Positions 47,101 to 59,028 of a stretch of 64,000 nucleotides of DNA are shown one piece after another. Position numbers and translations under genes: made by a program. Positions within the stretch are counted from its first letter, which is position 1; each line of letters starts with the position of its first letter. The stretch is taken from positions 62,001 to 126,000 of the forward strand of contig JAIXMR010000075.1 of NCBI GenBank assembly GCA_025677835.1, in the 5' to 3' direction. This DNA is from Sporodiniella umbellata (Eukaryota; Mucoromycota; Mucoromycetes; Mucorales; Rhizopodaceae). The notes below the pieces were generated by a model. The model did no database searches. It was given only the letters and a program-made list of their open reading frames with translations, and was not told the DNA's origin.

Positions 47101-47671
47101 GATTATTTGTATATAAAAAATAAAATAAACCCAAAGATAATGTGACGCTTAGAAACCTGTTAAGCCATCGCCAGCTTTCTAACGCTAACCCTGTTGAGCT
47201 TTAAAATCCCAGACAACCCACGCCTTTTTGGGTCGACAGGATTGAGTCATAACCGTAAACTATCGGATGTCCTTGTGAAACACTCTGTGTATTGATACTC
47301 TGTCCTTCTACCATAAGCTAGACCAAAAAGAATCCAAACTTTCTTTCCTTTTTTTTTCTAAGCCGATAAACCATTGCTTCATCATGGCTACGGCTCATTC
47401 AGTGAACCCATCACTCAAATAGGCGCTGTGTTGTCATAGCCCGGCTTACGTATCGGCCATTGAACAAGATGAGACTGTTTTTGTATTTGCTGCCACGGAC
47501 TGGGCTGGAATGTCGGAAAAACTATCTGCAACATTAAACACGATGCGAGAGAGGAGGATTTCAAAACAGTCACCACGTATACTTTACAGACTGTCTATCA
47601 TCAGCCAGATGACACTTGCAGTCAAAAACACACGATGCTTGTCCAAACAAAACGGGTCAAAGATGTGTTGT

Positions 47672-47704
<33 letters not shown>

Positions 47705-47973
47705 CAATAACAAAGAGAATGAAATTATAGTCTGTTGGCAATATCCAATTAAATTTGGCAATATCAAGAAATAAGATAAAAACAGTAGATGAGACATAAA
47801 TAATCTGATTTTTTCTACAAGTCCTTTTTGTTACCTACGTTAGTTTTGGTTTCTTTCTGCTCGTTTTTTTTTTTTTTTTTTCTAGACTTGTGTGAAATTT
47901 TTCGTGACGTATACAAAATAAGAGTAACTGAGCTTTTTTGTTTTGTTTTTCTTTTCTTTAAAGAAAAAAAAAA
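47101..47973. other. Intergenic with a possible degenerate coding remnant
   Basis: The SSC1 3' UTR begins with AATAAA-like sequence. From about 47440 to 47680 two overlapping frames stay open for 60-75 codons (for example AYVSAIEQDETVFVFAATDW in one, EDFKTVTTYTLQTVYHQPDD in another). They have no ATG context or match I recognise. A 30-nt or so A run (about 47677-47704) and a T run (about 47864-47881) follow. Confidence 0.4.
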
Positions 47974-50479
47974 ATGCGATCCGCTTCCCCAGCAAGATCA
48001 GTACCTACTCGTAGCGGATCACATGTATTTGAAAATTCTGCTGTAGAACATCAACTAGGGGCAGATCGCTATGATATGGTGGTTCCAGGTAGAGAAACAA
48101 TCTAAATGAAAAGCTTAACAAAAAAAAAAAAAAAAAAAAAAAAAACCAGATTTCAACAGTCAATTGTGATCTGACTTTTGTGTGTGATAGACGTATCGAG
48201 GGTGCTTGTGATTTATACTGGGGGAACTATTGGTATGAAGAATACACCCGAGCATGGATATATGCCTGTAAGTATTGTATCGACCTATGCAGCGTGACAG
48301 ACGACGTATATTTGAACTATCCTTTTATATGTATTCATCTATCGATAGTTTCCAAATTACCTATCGGAGTATCTATCCAAAGTTCAACGTTTTCATGACC
48401 CAGAAGAGCTCTTGTCAAACGATAGACTGACAAGATGCTCTTCTACCGAAAGTTTGGATAGCCTACCCGATGTATCCAGCAAATCCAGATTTGAAATGAG
48501 AAAACCCACAAATACAGTCAAAACCCGAGCACAAAAAACATCACAGATAAAGACCCTGCAATTACCCAGTCTTATTACGCCTATTAGCTTATTTGGGAAA
48601 AAAATAAGGTTCTTGTGTAAACTTTCTCAAGACATGTTTTTTTTTTTTTTTTTTTTAACCTGTGGCCTGCAATAGATATTCCGTACTAGAATATACCCCT
48701 CTTTTAGACTCTTGTGACATTACCATGGCAGGTAAAAAAAAAAAAAATTCTACACAAATCGAAAAGTGAGCCAAGCATTTAAAAGGGCTTTTTCTATATC
48801 TTAGATTGGGTCCGTATTGCAGAAGACATTCACCTAAACTATCAGCTCTATGATGCCTTTATTGTGCTACATGGTACTGACACAATGGCTTATACTGCAA
48901 GCGCCCTGAGTTTTATGCTTGAGGAACTTGGAAAGACGGTGATTATTACCGGTTCCCAAGTCCCTTTGACCGAAGTGAGAAACGATGCCGTAGAGAACCT
49001 TTTAGGAGCTCTGACAATTGCTGGTCACTTTGTCATTCCTGAAGTTACACTTTACTTTGGTAAGCGACTCTATAGAGGAAATAGAACGAGTAAAGTGAGT
49101 GCGGTGGATTTCGAGGCCTTTGACTCCCCAAACATGTCCTCTTTAGTAGAAGTAGGCATCAATATTGGTGAGTGTAGTTTATTCAAGAAAAAAAAAAAAA
49201 AAAAAAGGTGTAGAAAAATACACAGCTAACGGAAATATGTTCAGATGTCAAATGGCCACTGGTACTTCGTCCGACGACCATTGCTCGATTTCAAGTGAAT
49301 TCCAACCTGAACCCAAACGTAGGATCCTTACGTCTTTTCCCTGGTATCAGTGATAGGACAATTCAAACCTTCTTAGCCCCACCTCTAAAGGGTGTGGTTT
49401 TGGAGACTTTTGGTGCGGGGAATGCGCCCTGTCGCCCCGGACTTCTAGCCGCCTTGAAAGAGGCAAGTGAACGAGGTGTAGTCATCGTCAACTGTACTCA
49501 GTGCCGCAAGGGCCTTGTAACAGATGCTTATGCTACAGGAAAGCAGTTGGCAGCCGTGGGCGTTGTACCTGGTGCTGATATGACACCAGAGTGTGCACTG
49601 ACAAAGCTCGCTTACTTGTTGGGAAAGTCTCCTGACAATCCAAACTTAATTCGCAAGATGATGAGCCAAAACCTACGCGGTGAATTGACCGTCCGGGCCA
49701 TACATACGCGTTTCAGTGCATCATCCAACCGAATGAATACGCTCGTTAATATTCTTTTAAAATATTCTGAAAAAAACAAAAAACCTTCCGAAACTGAAAG
49801 AGAAGACTTTGTACTCTCAGTGGAAGAAGAGATATTGGCTCAAAAAGCCTTAGGGCCTGTCATACTGTGCTCAGCTGCAAGCTCAAATGATATAGAAGGT
49901 ATCCAGCGATTGGTGGAAAGTATGGGCGACCTCATCAACCTCAACTGCGCCGACTACGACGGGCGCCCTCCTCTTCATATGGCCTGCCGAGAAGGTCACT
50001 TGAAAGTTGTAGAATACTTACTACTCCATGGAGCCTCCATTCATCTCCGAGATAGGTTTGGTCGTACCCCTCTGTTCGATGCTGTGATCGAAAAGCATGC
50101 TGATGTAGTCAACATTCTAAGACGAGCCGGGGCACATTTGGCTGAAAGCGAGATGGGCGAACTTGGATCGTTTTGGTTTAAAGCAATCAAAAACAATTAT
50201 CTTAAATGGGTCCAAGTTGCATTAGACGCTGGTTTTAATGTGAATTGGTGCGAACCAATAGAAGGAAGGCATGGATTGGATGTCGCAGTTTGTTTGGGAA
50301 GAAAAAGTATGCTGAAACTGCTATTGCATCAACCCGCTATCGATATAAAATCTACGGATAAATGGGGATTGGGCGTACTGGACAAGATAGAACTTCTCAA
50401 GAAGAACCAAGGACCCAAAAAGATTCCTGAAAGTATTTTAGAGGAGATGGAAACTATGATAAGAAATAAAATTCATTAA
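47974..50479 (+). CDS. Cytosolic type I L-asparaginase with C-terminal ankyrin repeats (ASPG-like)
   Basis: Six exons (47974-48088, 48191-48267, 48349-48608, 48676-48731, 48805-49167, 49245-50479) give 701 aa. The asparaginase domain has both active-site signatures: VIYTGGTIGM with the first nucleophilic Thr, and the FIVLHGTDTMAYTASALSF block with the second Thr and Asp, followed by ITGSQVPL. Later blocks are ETFGAGNAP and VNCTQCRKGLV. After residue 500 come ankyrin repeats (DGRPPLHMACREGHLKVVEYLL; RFGRTPLFDAVIEKHADVVNIL, then weaker copies). The layout matches animal ASPG/60-kDa lysophospholipase proteins. It hydrolyses asparagine to aspartate and ammonia. A Ser-rich insert of about 60 residues (from LTRCSSTESLD) interrupts the N-terminal domain. 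No signal peptide. Confidence 0.93.
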
Positions 50480-50671
50480 AAATTAAAATTGTAAAAACGT
50501 GTAAAGAATAAACATTATGCTTGTATTACCACTCCTTGTCTCTTATAAGCCGATTTGGGTTGATTCCCGACCCAAAACAGATATTTTTCTTATTTATTTT
50601 CTTTTCCATTTGTTTTCTTTTACTTTTTCTTTTTACTTTCATACTTTTTCTTTTTTTTCCGCTCTGCCTGA

Positions 50672-53600
50672 ATGAATCAGCAAGACATAAATATCCCTAC
50701 TATCACACAAAACAATAACACAATGATCACAAACAATGTATCAAGCACTAGCTGGAAGGACGAGCTCAATATTAATGAAAGAGGTCGATTTATCTCACGA
50801 CTGTAAGAAAACTATCATGAATGCATATATACATATATGTCAATAAGCCATTCTTATTAAGGAATATTAATTTTTCTTTTTACATAGGGGAAACGCTTTA
50901 CAGCTTCTATCTCCCAATACACCACACACCACAATCTTTTCTGCCGCAAAACAGCTCGAATCATCAATCTATGACAGTAGTATTGATAAGGTACATGTCT
51001 CTGTCTATGTTTTTATGCCTGTACTTACCAAACTCTAGAATCAATACATCTCAGCTCACTTGAAAAAGCTTCAGCAAATAAAAATTCGACACCAAACCCA
51101 AAGCCAAAATGGAAAAAGTACGCTTACGCTAAATGGAAACCAATTTTTGCCTGAAAGCCTAATGATCGAACAGCAGATCTCCTCTATGCAACAGCAGCCC
51201 TCTCCTCAAATTCAGTCCTCAGTGCAACCAGTTGAAAATAATTCTTTATTTGGCAATCAGCAACAGCCAGCTCATTTTGGTACATGTATGCCTCAGGAAA
51301 GCTTGCGACAAACAGGGTCCTCTCAGGTTCAAACAACCTTATCCCAACCTCAACCTTCGAGCCTCCAAGAAAGCGTTTCTCAAACTCCTCTTGGTACTAC
51401 AAACGGAAGTAGCACGAGTGGTATTAATATGATGAACAATGCAGGCCCTCGGCAACAGCAACAAGAGCCATTCGACAGATTGCAGTCCAATACAACAGAT
51501 GCTAACATGAATATGTCTCCAAGGGACCTCCAAATGTTTTTGTCTCATCAGATGTCTATGCAGACAAACAATCAAACCCTTAGTGTTTCCCCTCAACAGG
51601 GCACTCCTCAATTTAATAACACCAGTGTAGATCACACACCCAATTTTATGAATCTAAATTTATCTCAGAACGTGACACAAGATCTTCTTCCTCCTGAAAC
51701 AATACAGTCTAATCAATACCAGAATGTAAACTACCTATCAAAATGTCCATTTGGCCATGTTTTATTTACATTCTCTATAGGATCTGATGAGTCAGCAACT
51801 GATCGATCCAGAGGCCGTCATACAATATCTTCAGCAGCAACAACCACCACCTCAGGCTCAAAATTCAGTCCAACAGCAAGTCATGGCCGAGCAACAGGCT
51901 CAAAAGAAGCCCCAAACAAAAGCCCACAAAAGGGCTCAGACAAAACAAAAAGCCCAAACAAAAACACTCGCACAAAACAATTTTCAAGCATCACAATTAC
52001 TGTTTCAGCAGCAACCCCAAACTCATCACCAATCAACTCATAACCAACCGCAGCAACATCAAGCCTATCTTCAGACACAACAGCAGCAGAGCCATCTTCA
52101 AAGCCAGAACTCTCAGCTTCAGATGGAGCAAAACGCTAAGACCCAGCCTCAGGATCAAACTCCACTACATCCTCTAGCCTATTCGCAGAACCAAGCCCAG
52201 AGCCTTCAACAATTCCAGGCACAATATGTTAAAGGACAGCTATCGCAAACCGAGCTACAGAAAAGATATGAAACAATTAATACTTTATGTCGGCTAGATA
52301 AAGGCTTGAGAAATTCAAAAGGTAGTTTGCACAAAAAAAAAGTGCCTGATGTTGCTTACTGTTATTAATTTTAAAATTTTAGCAAAACCCGAATTTGTTG
52401 AGGGTTTGTCAGACGAAGAAAAAGCTGCCATCCGTAAAACCGTCGAAGAGATTATGCCACTTTATGGCAAACTAAATAGCTTACTACCTTTATTTCTTTC
52501 ATTGACATCGAATATTGAGGCCACAAAAAGACTTTTGTACCTAAAGCATATATTTGAAGATCAATTGATTGCCCAACAACAAGACCAGTATACAATTAGC
52601 TTACAACACATCAATAGCTTACAGCATCAAATGATGGCATACTTTAGCTTTGTCATAAAGAACGTTTCTCCTCAAGGTTATCAACAGTCTAAGCAATTTA
52701 GTAACCCGCAACAACCTAGTCCTGCCCAACAATCCAGCAATATTCAGCATCTAAGCACTGCCCAACAGTTGGAAACACAACAATATCAGCAGATACAGCA
52801 GCTGCATGCTCAGAAACGCCCAAAGGTACAGCAACAAGCTGCCGTCAGTCACTCAAATAACACTAGAATGACATTTGCTCAGAACAATCAACCTACAAAC
52901 GATAGTCCTTTGATGAACTCTTCTGAAAAAAAAAATATGAAGCGTGCTAGTATCGATCTTCAACTTCCGGTCAACAAAAAACAAAAAATGACAAGTTCAA
53001 AAATACCGTCTTCTTTAGATACCACACAAATGCCTCAGCAGCCACTCGCTGTACAAAACACACTATTAAAATCCTCTCCCCTTTCACCAATGCCATGTAC
53101 TCTAGGAAAAAAGCGGGGTAGTGTTGATTATTCTACAGCCAAACAAAAGCTCAACACGTCTAATGGACCAGCCAAAGTCAGTAGCCAGCCATCAACTGCT
53201 GCTGACTTGACTCAGACACACGCCAGGAATGAATCTGCAGAAGCCCCAATATCTGATGCTATTGTTGCACAAAGACAGGCCCAAGCCTTACTATTGCGGC
53301 AGAGTGCAGTTTCCAGTGGCATTCCATTGGAAATCGTCAACATATTACCACCGTATGCGCTGCAGTGTTGCTGGGTGCTTCAACAAAACGCACAGAACCA
53401 AATTCCTTTGACATCCAGTCAGCGTCAACAACTTCATGATAGTCTCAACGAAAAAATAGCAGTTGCGCGGCTCGTGCTAAACCAAAAGACAGAAGACTTT
53501 CACCTAAAAGAAGCAAGCTCGTTGGAAGACGAGAAAAGTAGTATACAGAAACCGTACATGACCTCTGGGTCTCCTACAAGCAAAATCATGCAGGACTCGT

Positions 53601-54181
53601 CTACATTACAATCGCACGCTACTGTGAGGCAAGCCAGCCAATCTCTATCCATGTCTTCTCAGTCTGCCCCTTCTATCACTCCACAACTAACACCACCGCA
53701 AGTACAATCCAATCGATTTCCTACTCCTTCAACGCAAATGACCCCGCCCCAAGTCCAGACTAATAAGCCTACTCCCACTATGCCAACACCACCCCAAATT
53801 CAAGCAAATCATCTGCCCACACAAAAAATACCCTCACCTAGACTCACGCCTGGAAAAGCACTGAGACAATCTGTCATGAACGACCAAAGCCCATTACTTT
53901 ACCAAAATAATATGCAAGATGAAATTGACAGGCTATTCTCTTACTCCGCTCAAGCACATACCCATAACATATCGCAGTCAGAGGAGAATCCACACAATAC
54001 GCTTCTATTCGAACCCTTTCCAATTGGTGATAGTGACGATGAAAAAAATCCTGCTTTAGAAGAAGCTGTCGTGGATACTTGGTATGAAAACGGAATGGAA
54101 ACTGGTGTTCCTGAAATCAACGATATTTTCAATGGATTCCTCTTTGAAGATCCATCCCAGCAACCCTTCATTTCCATTTAA
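50672..54181 (+). CDS. MED15: Mediator complex subunit 15 (MED15/GAL11) with KIX domain
   Basis: Five exons (50672-50802, 50888-50990, 51039-51725, 51781-52321, 52383-54181) give 1,086 aa. Residues about 28-105 form a KIX domain, recognisable by SWKDELNINERGRFISRL, NALQLLSPNTP and KQLESSIYDSSIDKNQYI. It is followed by Gln-rich regions with QQQ runs and Ser/Pro/Thr-rich linkers. A helical block starting LSDEEKAAIRKTVEEIMPLY resembles a conserved central fungal MED15 segment. The C-terminal 80 or so residues are acidic. MED15 in the Mediator tail contacts gene-specific activators in the nucleus. The start is the ATG 27 codons before the KIX block. Length is typical of fungal GAL11 (about 1,000-1,100 aa). 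Confidence 0.9.
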
Positions 54182-54298
54182 GTATTTGTACAAGTACAAA
54201 TCAGAGTACATAAAAAAATTATATCAGTTATAAAGAAAACAAGTCTTGAAACTATTTTGGTAAATCACATTACCTCAAAATGTTGAAGTTTTTTTTCG

Positions 54299-54344
<46 letters not shown>

Positions 54345-54670
54345 GGAAGATCTTGATTTCGTATACTAGCTAAAAATAAAACAGTTAAAAATCAACTGGT
54401 ATTAAAAGCTCTATTAGGCTTTTGTATAAATTCCTATTGAATAGACAAAACGCGGGACTTGTATCAAATAGATAATGGTTGTAAAGTGTTTACAGCTCAA
54501 TATGCAAATAAATCCTTATAGTTTCAAGTGCAAATACATTACTATTTAATAGACACTACTTTATTAAATTGATAATCCAATCTTTTAGAGCCAATAACTC
54601 TCTAATTAAATGAGTACATGCGTAAAGTTGGGTTGGTTCTTTTTAAACAAGTAATAGGATGAAAAAGAAA
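54182..54670. other. Intergenic with a 43-nt poly-A tract
   Basis: A T8-CG-A43 block (about 54290-54341) contains the longest homopolymer in the window. The rest is AT-rich with no gene. It separates two convergent genes. Confidence 0.55.
54299..54341. repeat. 43-nt poly-A tract
   Basis: The longest homopolymer in the window, 118 bp after the MED15 stop codon and preceded by eight T and CG. Confidence 0.9.
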
Positions 54671-55131
54671 CTATTGGAATCCCCAATTTATACCACAGCG
54701 GCCTTTTGATAAGTCACCACAAACTTTTTCGAATACTGTGAAATGTAAGTATAGAAAAACTAAAGATAAAACTTACATGTAGGAGACAAGTCCAACGAAT
54801 CTTCGCCACATTGCGGACAAGTATCAACTATACGAGCTTTATATGTACGGCCTGAATCACCGGAAATTTTTATGATCTTGTCACAGTGAGGATTGGTATT
54901 AGGATTTACTCCGTTTTCCATTTGTTGTTGATTTATAGCTACAACCATTTCATCGTCTGTACTGTTTTCACCACAAGAGCCTGGACCTGTACTATAGTGT
55001 GTAGCCCTACCATAAAAAGGCAAAGACTTGCGCTTTACAACCACGCCATTATGGCCAGTGATAGATATAGCAGCTGTCTCTTGAGAAGTGTAAAAGAAAA
55101 AGAGGACCCAGCAAAAGAAGAACTTGTTCAT
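54671..55131 (-). CDS. Small secreted expansin-like / barwin-like (DPBB fold) protein
   Basis: Exons 55131-54777 and 54735-54671 give 139 aa. A signal peptide is clear (MNKFFFCWVLFFFYTSQ). The rest is a six-stranded double-psi beta-barrel: RATHYSTGPGSCGE, MVVAINQQQMENG, CDKIIKISGD, YKARIVDTCPQCGEDSLDLSPTLF and GRCGINWGF. The Asp in VDTCPQCG and the following Asp-Leu-Ser match the fungal expansin-like/cerato-platanin-adjacent family. Cys pairs suggest disulphides. No cellulose-binding domain follows, so this is a bare DPBB, probably a cell-wall or extracellular protein. The 41-nt intron (54776-54736) lies near the C-terminus. Confidence 0.85.
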
Positions 55132-56723
55132 TTCAGCAAAAAGAAAATTGTATGTATAAAGTAATCTTTTAAGAAAGGAATTAAAGCGCTTATATACTAA
55201 AGGTACTGATTACAATGAAAAGCAGTTGTCACTTCTTTTTGGCGTTTGTAAAACACATAGTATTATTAATTTGTATTCTTTGTTTGATTAAAACCATATT
55301 TAATTCACATATATTATTGTTTGCACGGACAAGGTGTACCCAATCATCAGTCATTGATTTGAGCCAAATGCCAAAGCCCCGACTTTTTTTGTTTTAAATA
55401 TTCCTAATTTTAGATGTACTCTCAATTTACTGAATTTTTGAAAAGTTCACCTACTTTTTTGAAAATTAAATCACCCCAAAATAATTCAAAAAAGTATACG
55501 AACTTTTCAAATTGAGAGAAGTACAGTAACAAAAAAAAAAGCTTTGTATTTCTTTGTTTTGAGCAAAAAAAAAAAAAAAAAGAGAGGCACACTGACAGCA
55601 CAACATAAAAATTTAATTAAAAATATAGCCAAATGTAGTAAATCCTGTTGCCTTTTATTAGCAAAGTTACTTTAGAGTCGTTTAAATAGATTTCGCGCAT
55701 ATAGACGAAAGGACAATCAATACGTTTGTTTGTTGTCCTATTGAATAATTTATTTTTCGAGAAAAGAAAAGAGCTTAGACTCTTTGGAAATTGAAGTAAT
55801 TTAATGTAGACGTACCTGTTAAATCCATATACTGGCACCTTTTCTTTCTAACTATTTAGCTCAGTAGCCACGTCGATAAATCGACAGTTTTACTATTTTG
55901 TTATTTGTTTGATAAACATGTTTTGAAAGAAGACAAACTTTATAATCAATTCGATGCCCGTCCATTCATTAAAAGAAAATAGAAAGGTTTACATATGGTA
56001 ATAAAAAACTTCAATAATGAAAAAAAAAAATTCAATTGAAAAGTGAGCCTAATTATAGTGGCCTCCATGTATACTAGGTAATAAACTCAAAAATCAATGA
56101 AGTGGTTGCCCATTTGTGAACCAAAAAGTTAAGAACTAGATTTACTGTACTAAAAGTACAACATATAATTTGGAGTTTCAAACTTTCAAGAGCTTTGACT
56201 CCCAAATTCACTTCTCAAAATCAGTTGACTACTTACTATTATATGAGCAGGGGTTAGCAAAAACCAAACCTATTGTTACTAGAATATATGGCTTGTTTTT
56301 TTTTTTACGGAACCTGGTTTTAGTATCGACTGTAAACTCACCATATGAACACTAATCTCAACTGCTAAATATCCACATTCTGGGTTTCCCAAAACCTATT
56401 GTAAAAAACAACATCTGATTTTTCTAGCACGGCCAGCCATCTACCACCGTCTAAGTGATCAACTGATATATAAATATGTCTTAGTAGATACATATATCCT
56501 CACTCCAGTCTATCTCCTTTTGTTCGATATCATACCCGCTAACTGATACTACAACTACAGATAAATCTACAATACAGTTGCTTTGATTGCGACTATATTT
56601 TCAGCTTCGGTTGTTTTAGATATTTATCCGTGTTTTGGATCAATTTTTTTCGGAGTCAAACCGACGCAGCAATCTGCTTAAAAGCGTATTTTTTTATCTT
56701 TTTTTTTCTTGAGTCAAAACAAT
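55132..56723. other. Intergenic, 1.6 kb, with MITE-like hairpin
   Basis: AT-rich. Contains the inverted repeat at 55413-55525, A runs near 55531-55540 and 55566-55581, and a weaker inverted pair AATTTGGAGT/ACTCCCAAATT at about 56167-56212. The upstream part of the DUF1772-like gene (56600-56720) is T-rich. No gene is seen. Confidence 0.5.
55413..55525. repeat. Imperfect inverted repeat, about 45-bp arms, MITE-like
   Basis: The left arm TGTACTCTCAATTT...TTGAAAAGTTC and ...ACTTTTTTGAA is mirrored on the right by TTCAAAAAAGT...GAACTTTTCAA ATTGAGAGAAGTACA. The arms pair with several mismatches and a short central loop near ATCACCCC. No coding content. A target duplication is not obvious. Confidence 0.6.
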
Positions 56724-57170
56724 ATGCCACTTTTGTCTACTTTTGTCGTTAACCCTCACTCTGTTGGTCTCTTTGCTTGCGGTATTCTTGCTGGTGCAAA
56801 CATTTCGATTTTATATACCAGCGTACCATCAATCAAGGCTTCCAAAGATCCTTTACCCGTGTTTGACAAAACATACAACAAGGGGAAGATCATTGCTATT
56901 TCCAATATTTTCATCTCTACTCTTTCTAGTGCATATGCCTATCACGAAACCAAAAACCAAAAATATATCTATACTGGGGTATTATCGTTTATCCTGGCTC
57001 CCATTACTGCATTTCTTATAGCTCCTATTAACAACCAATTGTTTGCACTTCAAAAAAAAGAAACGTACGATGTTAACCATGTTTACAGTCTCGTAAATCG
57101 CTGGGAAACACTTCACGCTATCAGGGCTTTCTCTGGTTTATCTGCTTTTTTTATCTATGTTTTCTTTTAA
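56724..57170 (+). CDS. Small four-helix membrane protein, DUF1772/anthrone oxygenase-like
   Basis: Single exon, 148 aa from ATG 56724. Four hydrophobic segments are visible: about 10-32 (HSVGLFACGILAGANISILY), 55-75, 83-103 (YIYTGVLSFILAPITAFLI) and 130-148. The loop VNRWETLHAIRAFSGL has the W-x2-LH-x2-R pattern seen in DUF1772 proteins. Members include anthrone oxygenase-type enzymes and many uncharacterised membrane proteins. No biosynthetic partner genes are nearby, so the substrate is unknown. Confidence 0.75.
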   Translation: MPLLSTFVVNPHSVGLFACGILAGANISILYTSVPSIKASKDPLPVFDKTYNKGKIIAISNIFISTLSSAYAYHETKNQKYIYTGVLSFILAPITAFLIAPINNQLFALQKKETYDVNHVYSLVNRWETLHAIRAFSGLSAFFIYVFF

Positions 57171-57700
57171 TAATAAAATACTCTACCTGATTTAAGACGC
57201 CGCCAAACCTTTTGATCAGTGGTTAGGCATCGAATCTCGTCACAAATTTTCACTAGAAACGGACCTCATGGTATACTTTTTCTCTAAAAAGAAAAAGGTA
57301 AAAATTCAATCGTATTAGAGATTGAATCTCTTTGTATATTAGCTACTAAATGACTAGGGTTTCCCTTAGCAAGTTGTAAAATAGTCACAAAATGAGCTCA
57401 AACAAAAAAGAACTCTATTGTCAATTTAACACTCAGCTCAAATGCTTTATGTTCAATAAAAAAAACAGGTGAAAATTTTGTTTGCCAGTATATAAAACCC
57501 TCAGGCTAATGAACAACGACATAACTGCTTTCGTTTTTGTTGTTCAATAAGAGTTTATTTTATAGTTTTAAGAGAAACGTTGAAGGGTTTATTTTAATTT
57601 ATACAAAAAAAAACTTATAAATTGTGAATTGAAAGGAAAAAAAATGCAAATGATAACAACAAGATAATAAGAAAATGCAACTGTGATTAGGCCATGTCTT
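57171..57700. other. Intergenic, convergent 3' flanks
   Basis: AT-rich spacer between the DUF1772-like gene and the gene on the other strand. No coding sequence or stable RNA recognised. Confidence 0.5.
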
Positions 57701-59028
57701 CTACCATCCATACTCTGCATTTTTTAAACGTATTTGTTCATATACCTTGTTTCCAGTCTCTTCTTCGCGAAGGTGAATCATATAAACAATACTTGTTTTT
57801 TGTATTTCGTCTGTCAACAAAAACGAAATACGCTTGGCGCTAATCTTTTCTACATTTCCGCTTTTGACCACAGCGCTTACAAGCTTTGTTTTTTCATTTT
57901 GAATTTGAATAAATGTTCGCATACTTGGCTTTTGTTGACAAATGACAATGCTGACACTTCCAAAAGTAGTCCACTTGCTTGTTTCCGTTTGGACATATAG
58001 TTTTGCCTTACACTCTATCACAGGACTCAGTGTCTGGAGGCAGTTTGTGGTATTGACTGGCTCAATATCGTCTTCCAAGTCTGTATGAAGGCATGAGCCG
58101 ATTGCTTGAGTGTTTTTCAATATACTGAACAACGAAGAAGCCTCCTCAGGATGATTCAGGTGAATCAAGTAATTTTCTTTTCTTTCTCCCATAAAAACAG
58201 ACAGACTCACATCTGTAGGAGATGGCTGGCGAACTACTGTACTTGACAGTATCCATGCGTTTAAATAAAGCTGCCCCTTATTTTGCAGCTCGACTGTTAC
58301 ACAAGTTCGATTGCTTTGTGTTAACCTTACTTGTAAAAAACATTGGCCGTCAGTAGCATACCATGATTGATTGTTCCAATGAAACACCTTACAACTGTGA
58401 CTAGTGTAAAGGACTCGTCTGATAAAACTATCTCCGTCTATAGTCTTAGGCTACTTGCATATGTATATTAGAAGGAGATCGAAAAAAGGAGTTAGTTTTT
58501 TTTTTTTTTTTTGCACAAGACTGCCATTAGCTCTCTTACGTTAAGAAGGGGTGAATTCCGTTCTTGATTGGGTTTGCTAATTATTGGAGAAATCGCATCG
58601 CACTCGCCAGGGGTTTTTTGAATTCTAGACTGTGAATGAGTGGTATGTGATTCCTTTAAAGGATCTATAACTGAGTGTTGTTGAGAGGTTGGTGTCATCA
58701 CGCTGTTGTATGAATAAACGCCAGGCCTCGACTGAGGCTTTGGTGTCTGAGGAACGCCATCGTATCCCATAGGCTGGATAGATTCGTTTTGCTGAAGATG
58801 TATACTTTTACTGTAAACATCTTTGGATGATGATCTTGGTACTACTTGCTGCTGTAGAGTAGGGCTTGCAAAACTTTCGTCGCTCAAGTATTGAAATAGT
58901 GAATCTTTTTCTATAGTATCTCGAAGATACTCCTTAGTGTCTTGGGTTACTGCTCGCATTGTTTCGGGAATTATGGCTTTTTGAATCTCAATAGACTTGA
59001 AAGAAGTAGGCTTGTCAAAAGAGTTCAT
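57701..59028 (-). CDS. Unrecognised two-part protein, Ser/Gln-rich N-terminus and PH-like beta-rich C-terminus
   Basis: Exon 1 is 59028-58522 (169 codons, starting MNSFDKPTSFKSIEIQ). Exon 2 ends at 57701 and begins at 58450 or 58444, both in frame, for about 416-418 aa. The intron donor is weak (GTCTTG) and is followed by an A tract and a CTAAC branch-like site. The N-terminal half is rich in Ser, Pro and Gln and probably disordered. The C-terminal half contains two beta-rich modules, with CKAKLYVQTETSKWTTFGSV and VYMIHLREEETGNKVYEQI suggestive of PH/Ran-binding-like folds. I do not recognise the family and assign no function. Confidence 0.65.

Noticed and set aside
51000..54181. Poly-Gln tracts of MED15 as a microsatellite expansion
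   Set aside because: Gln codons are mixed CAA/CAG and interspersed with other residues, as is normal for GAL11/MED15.
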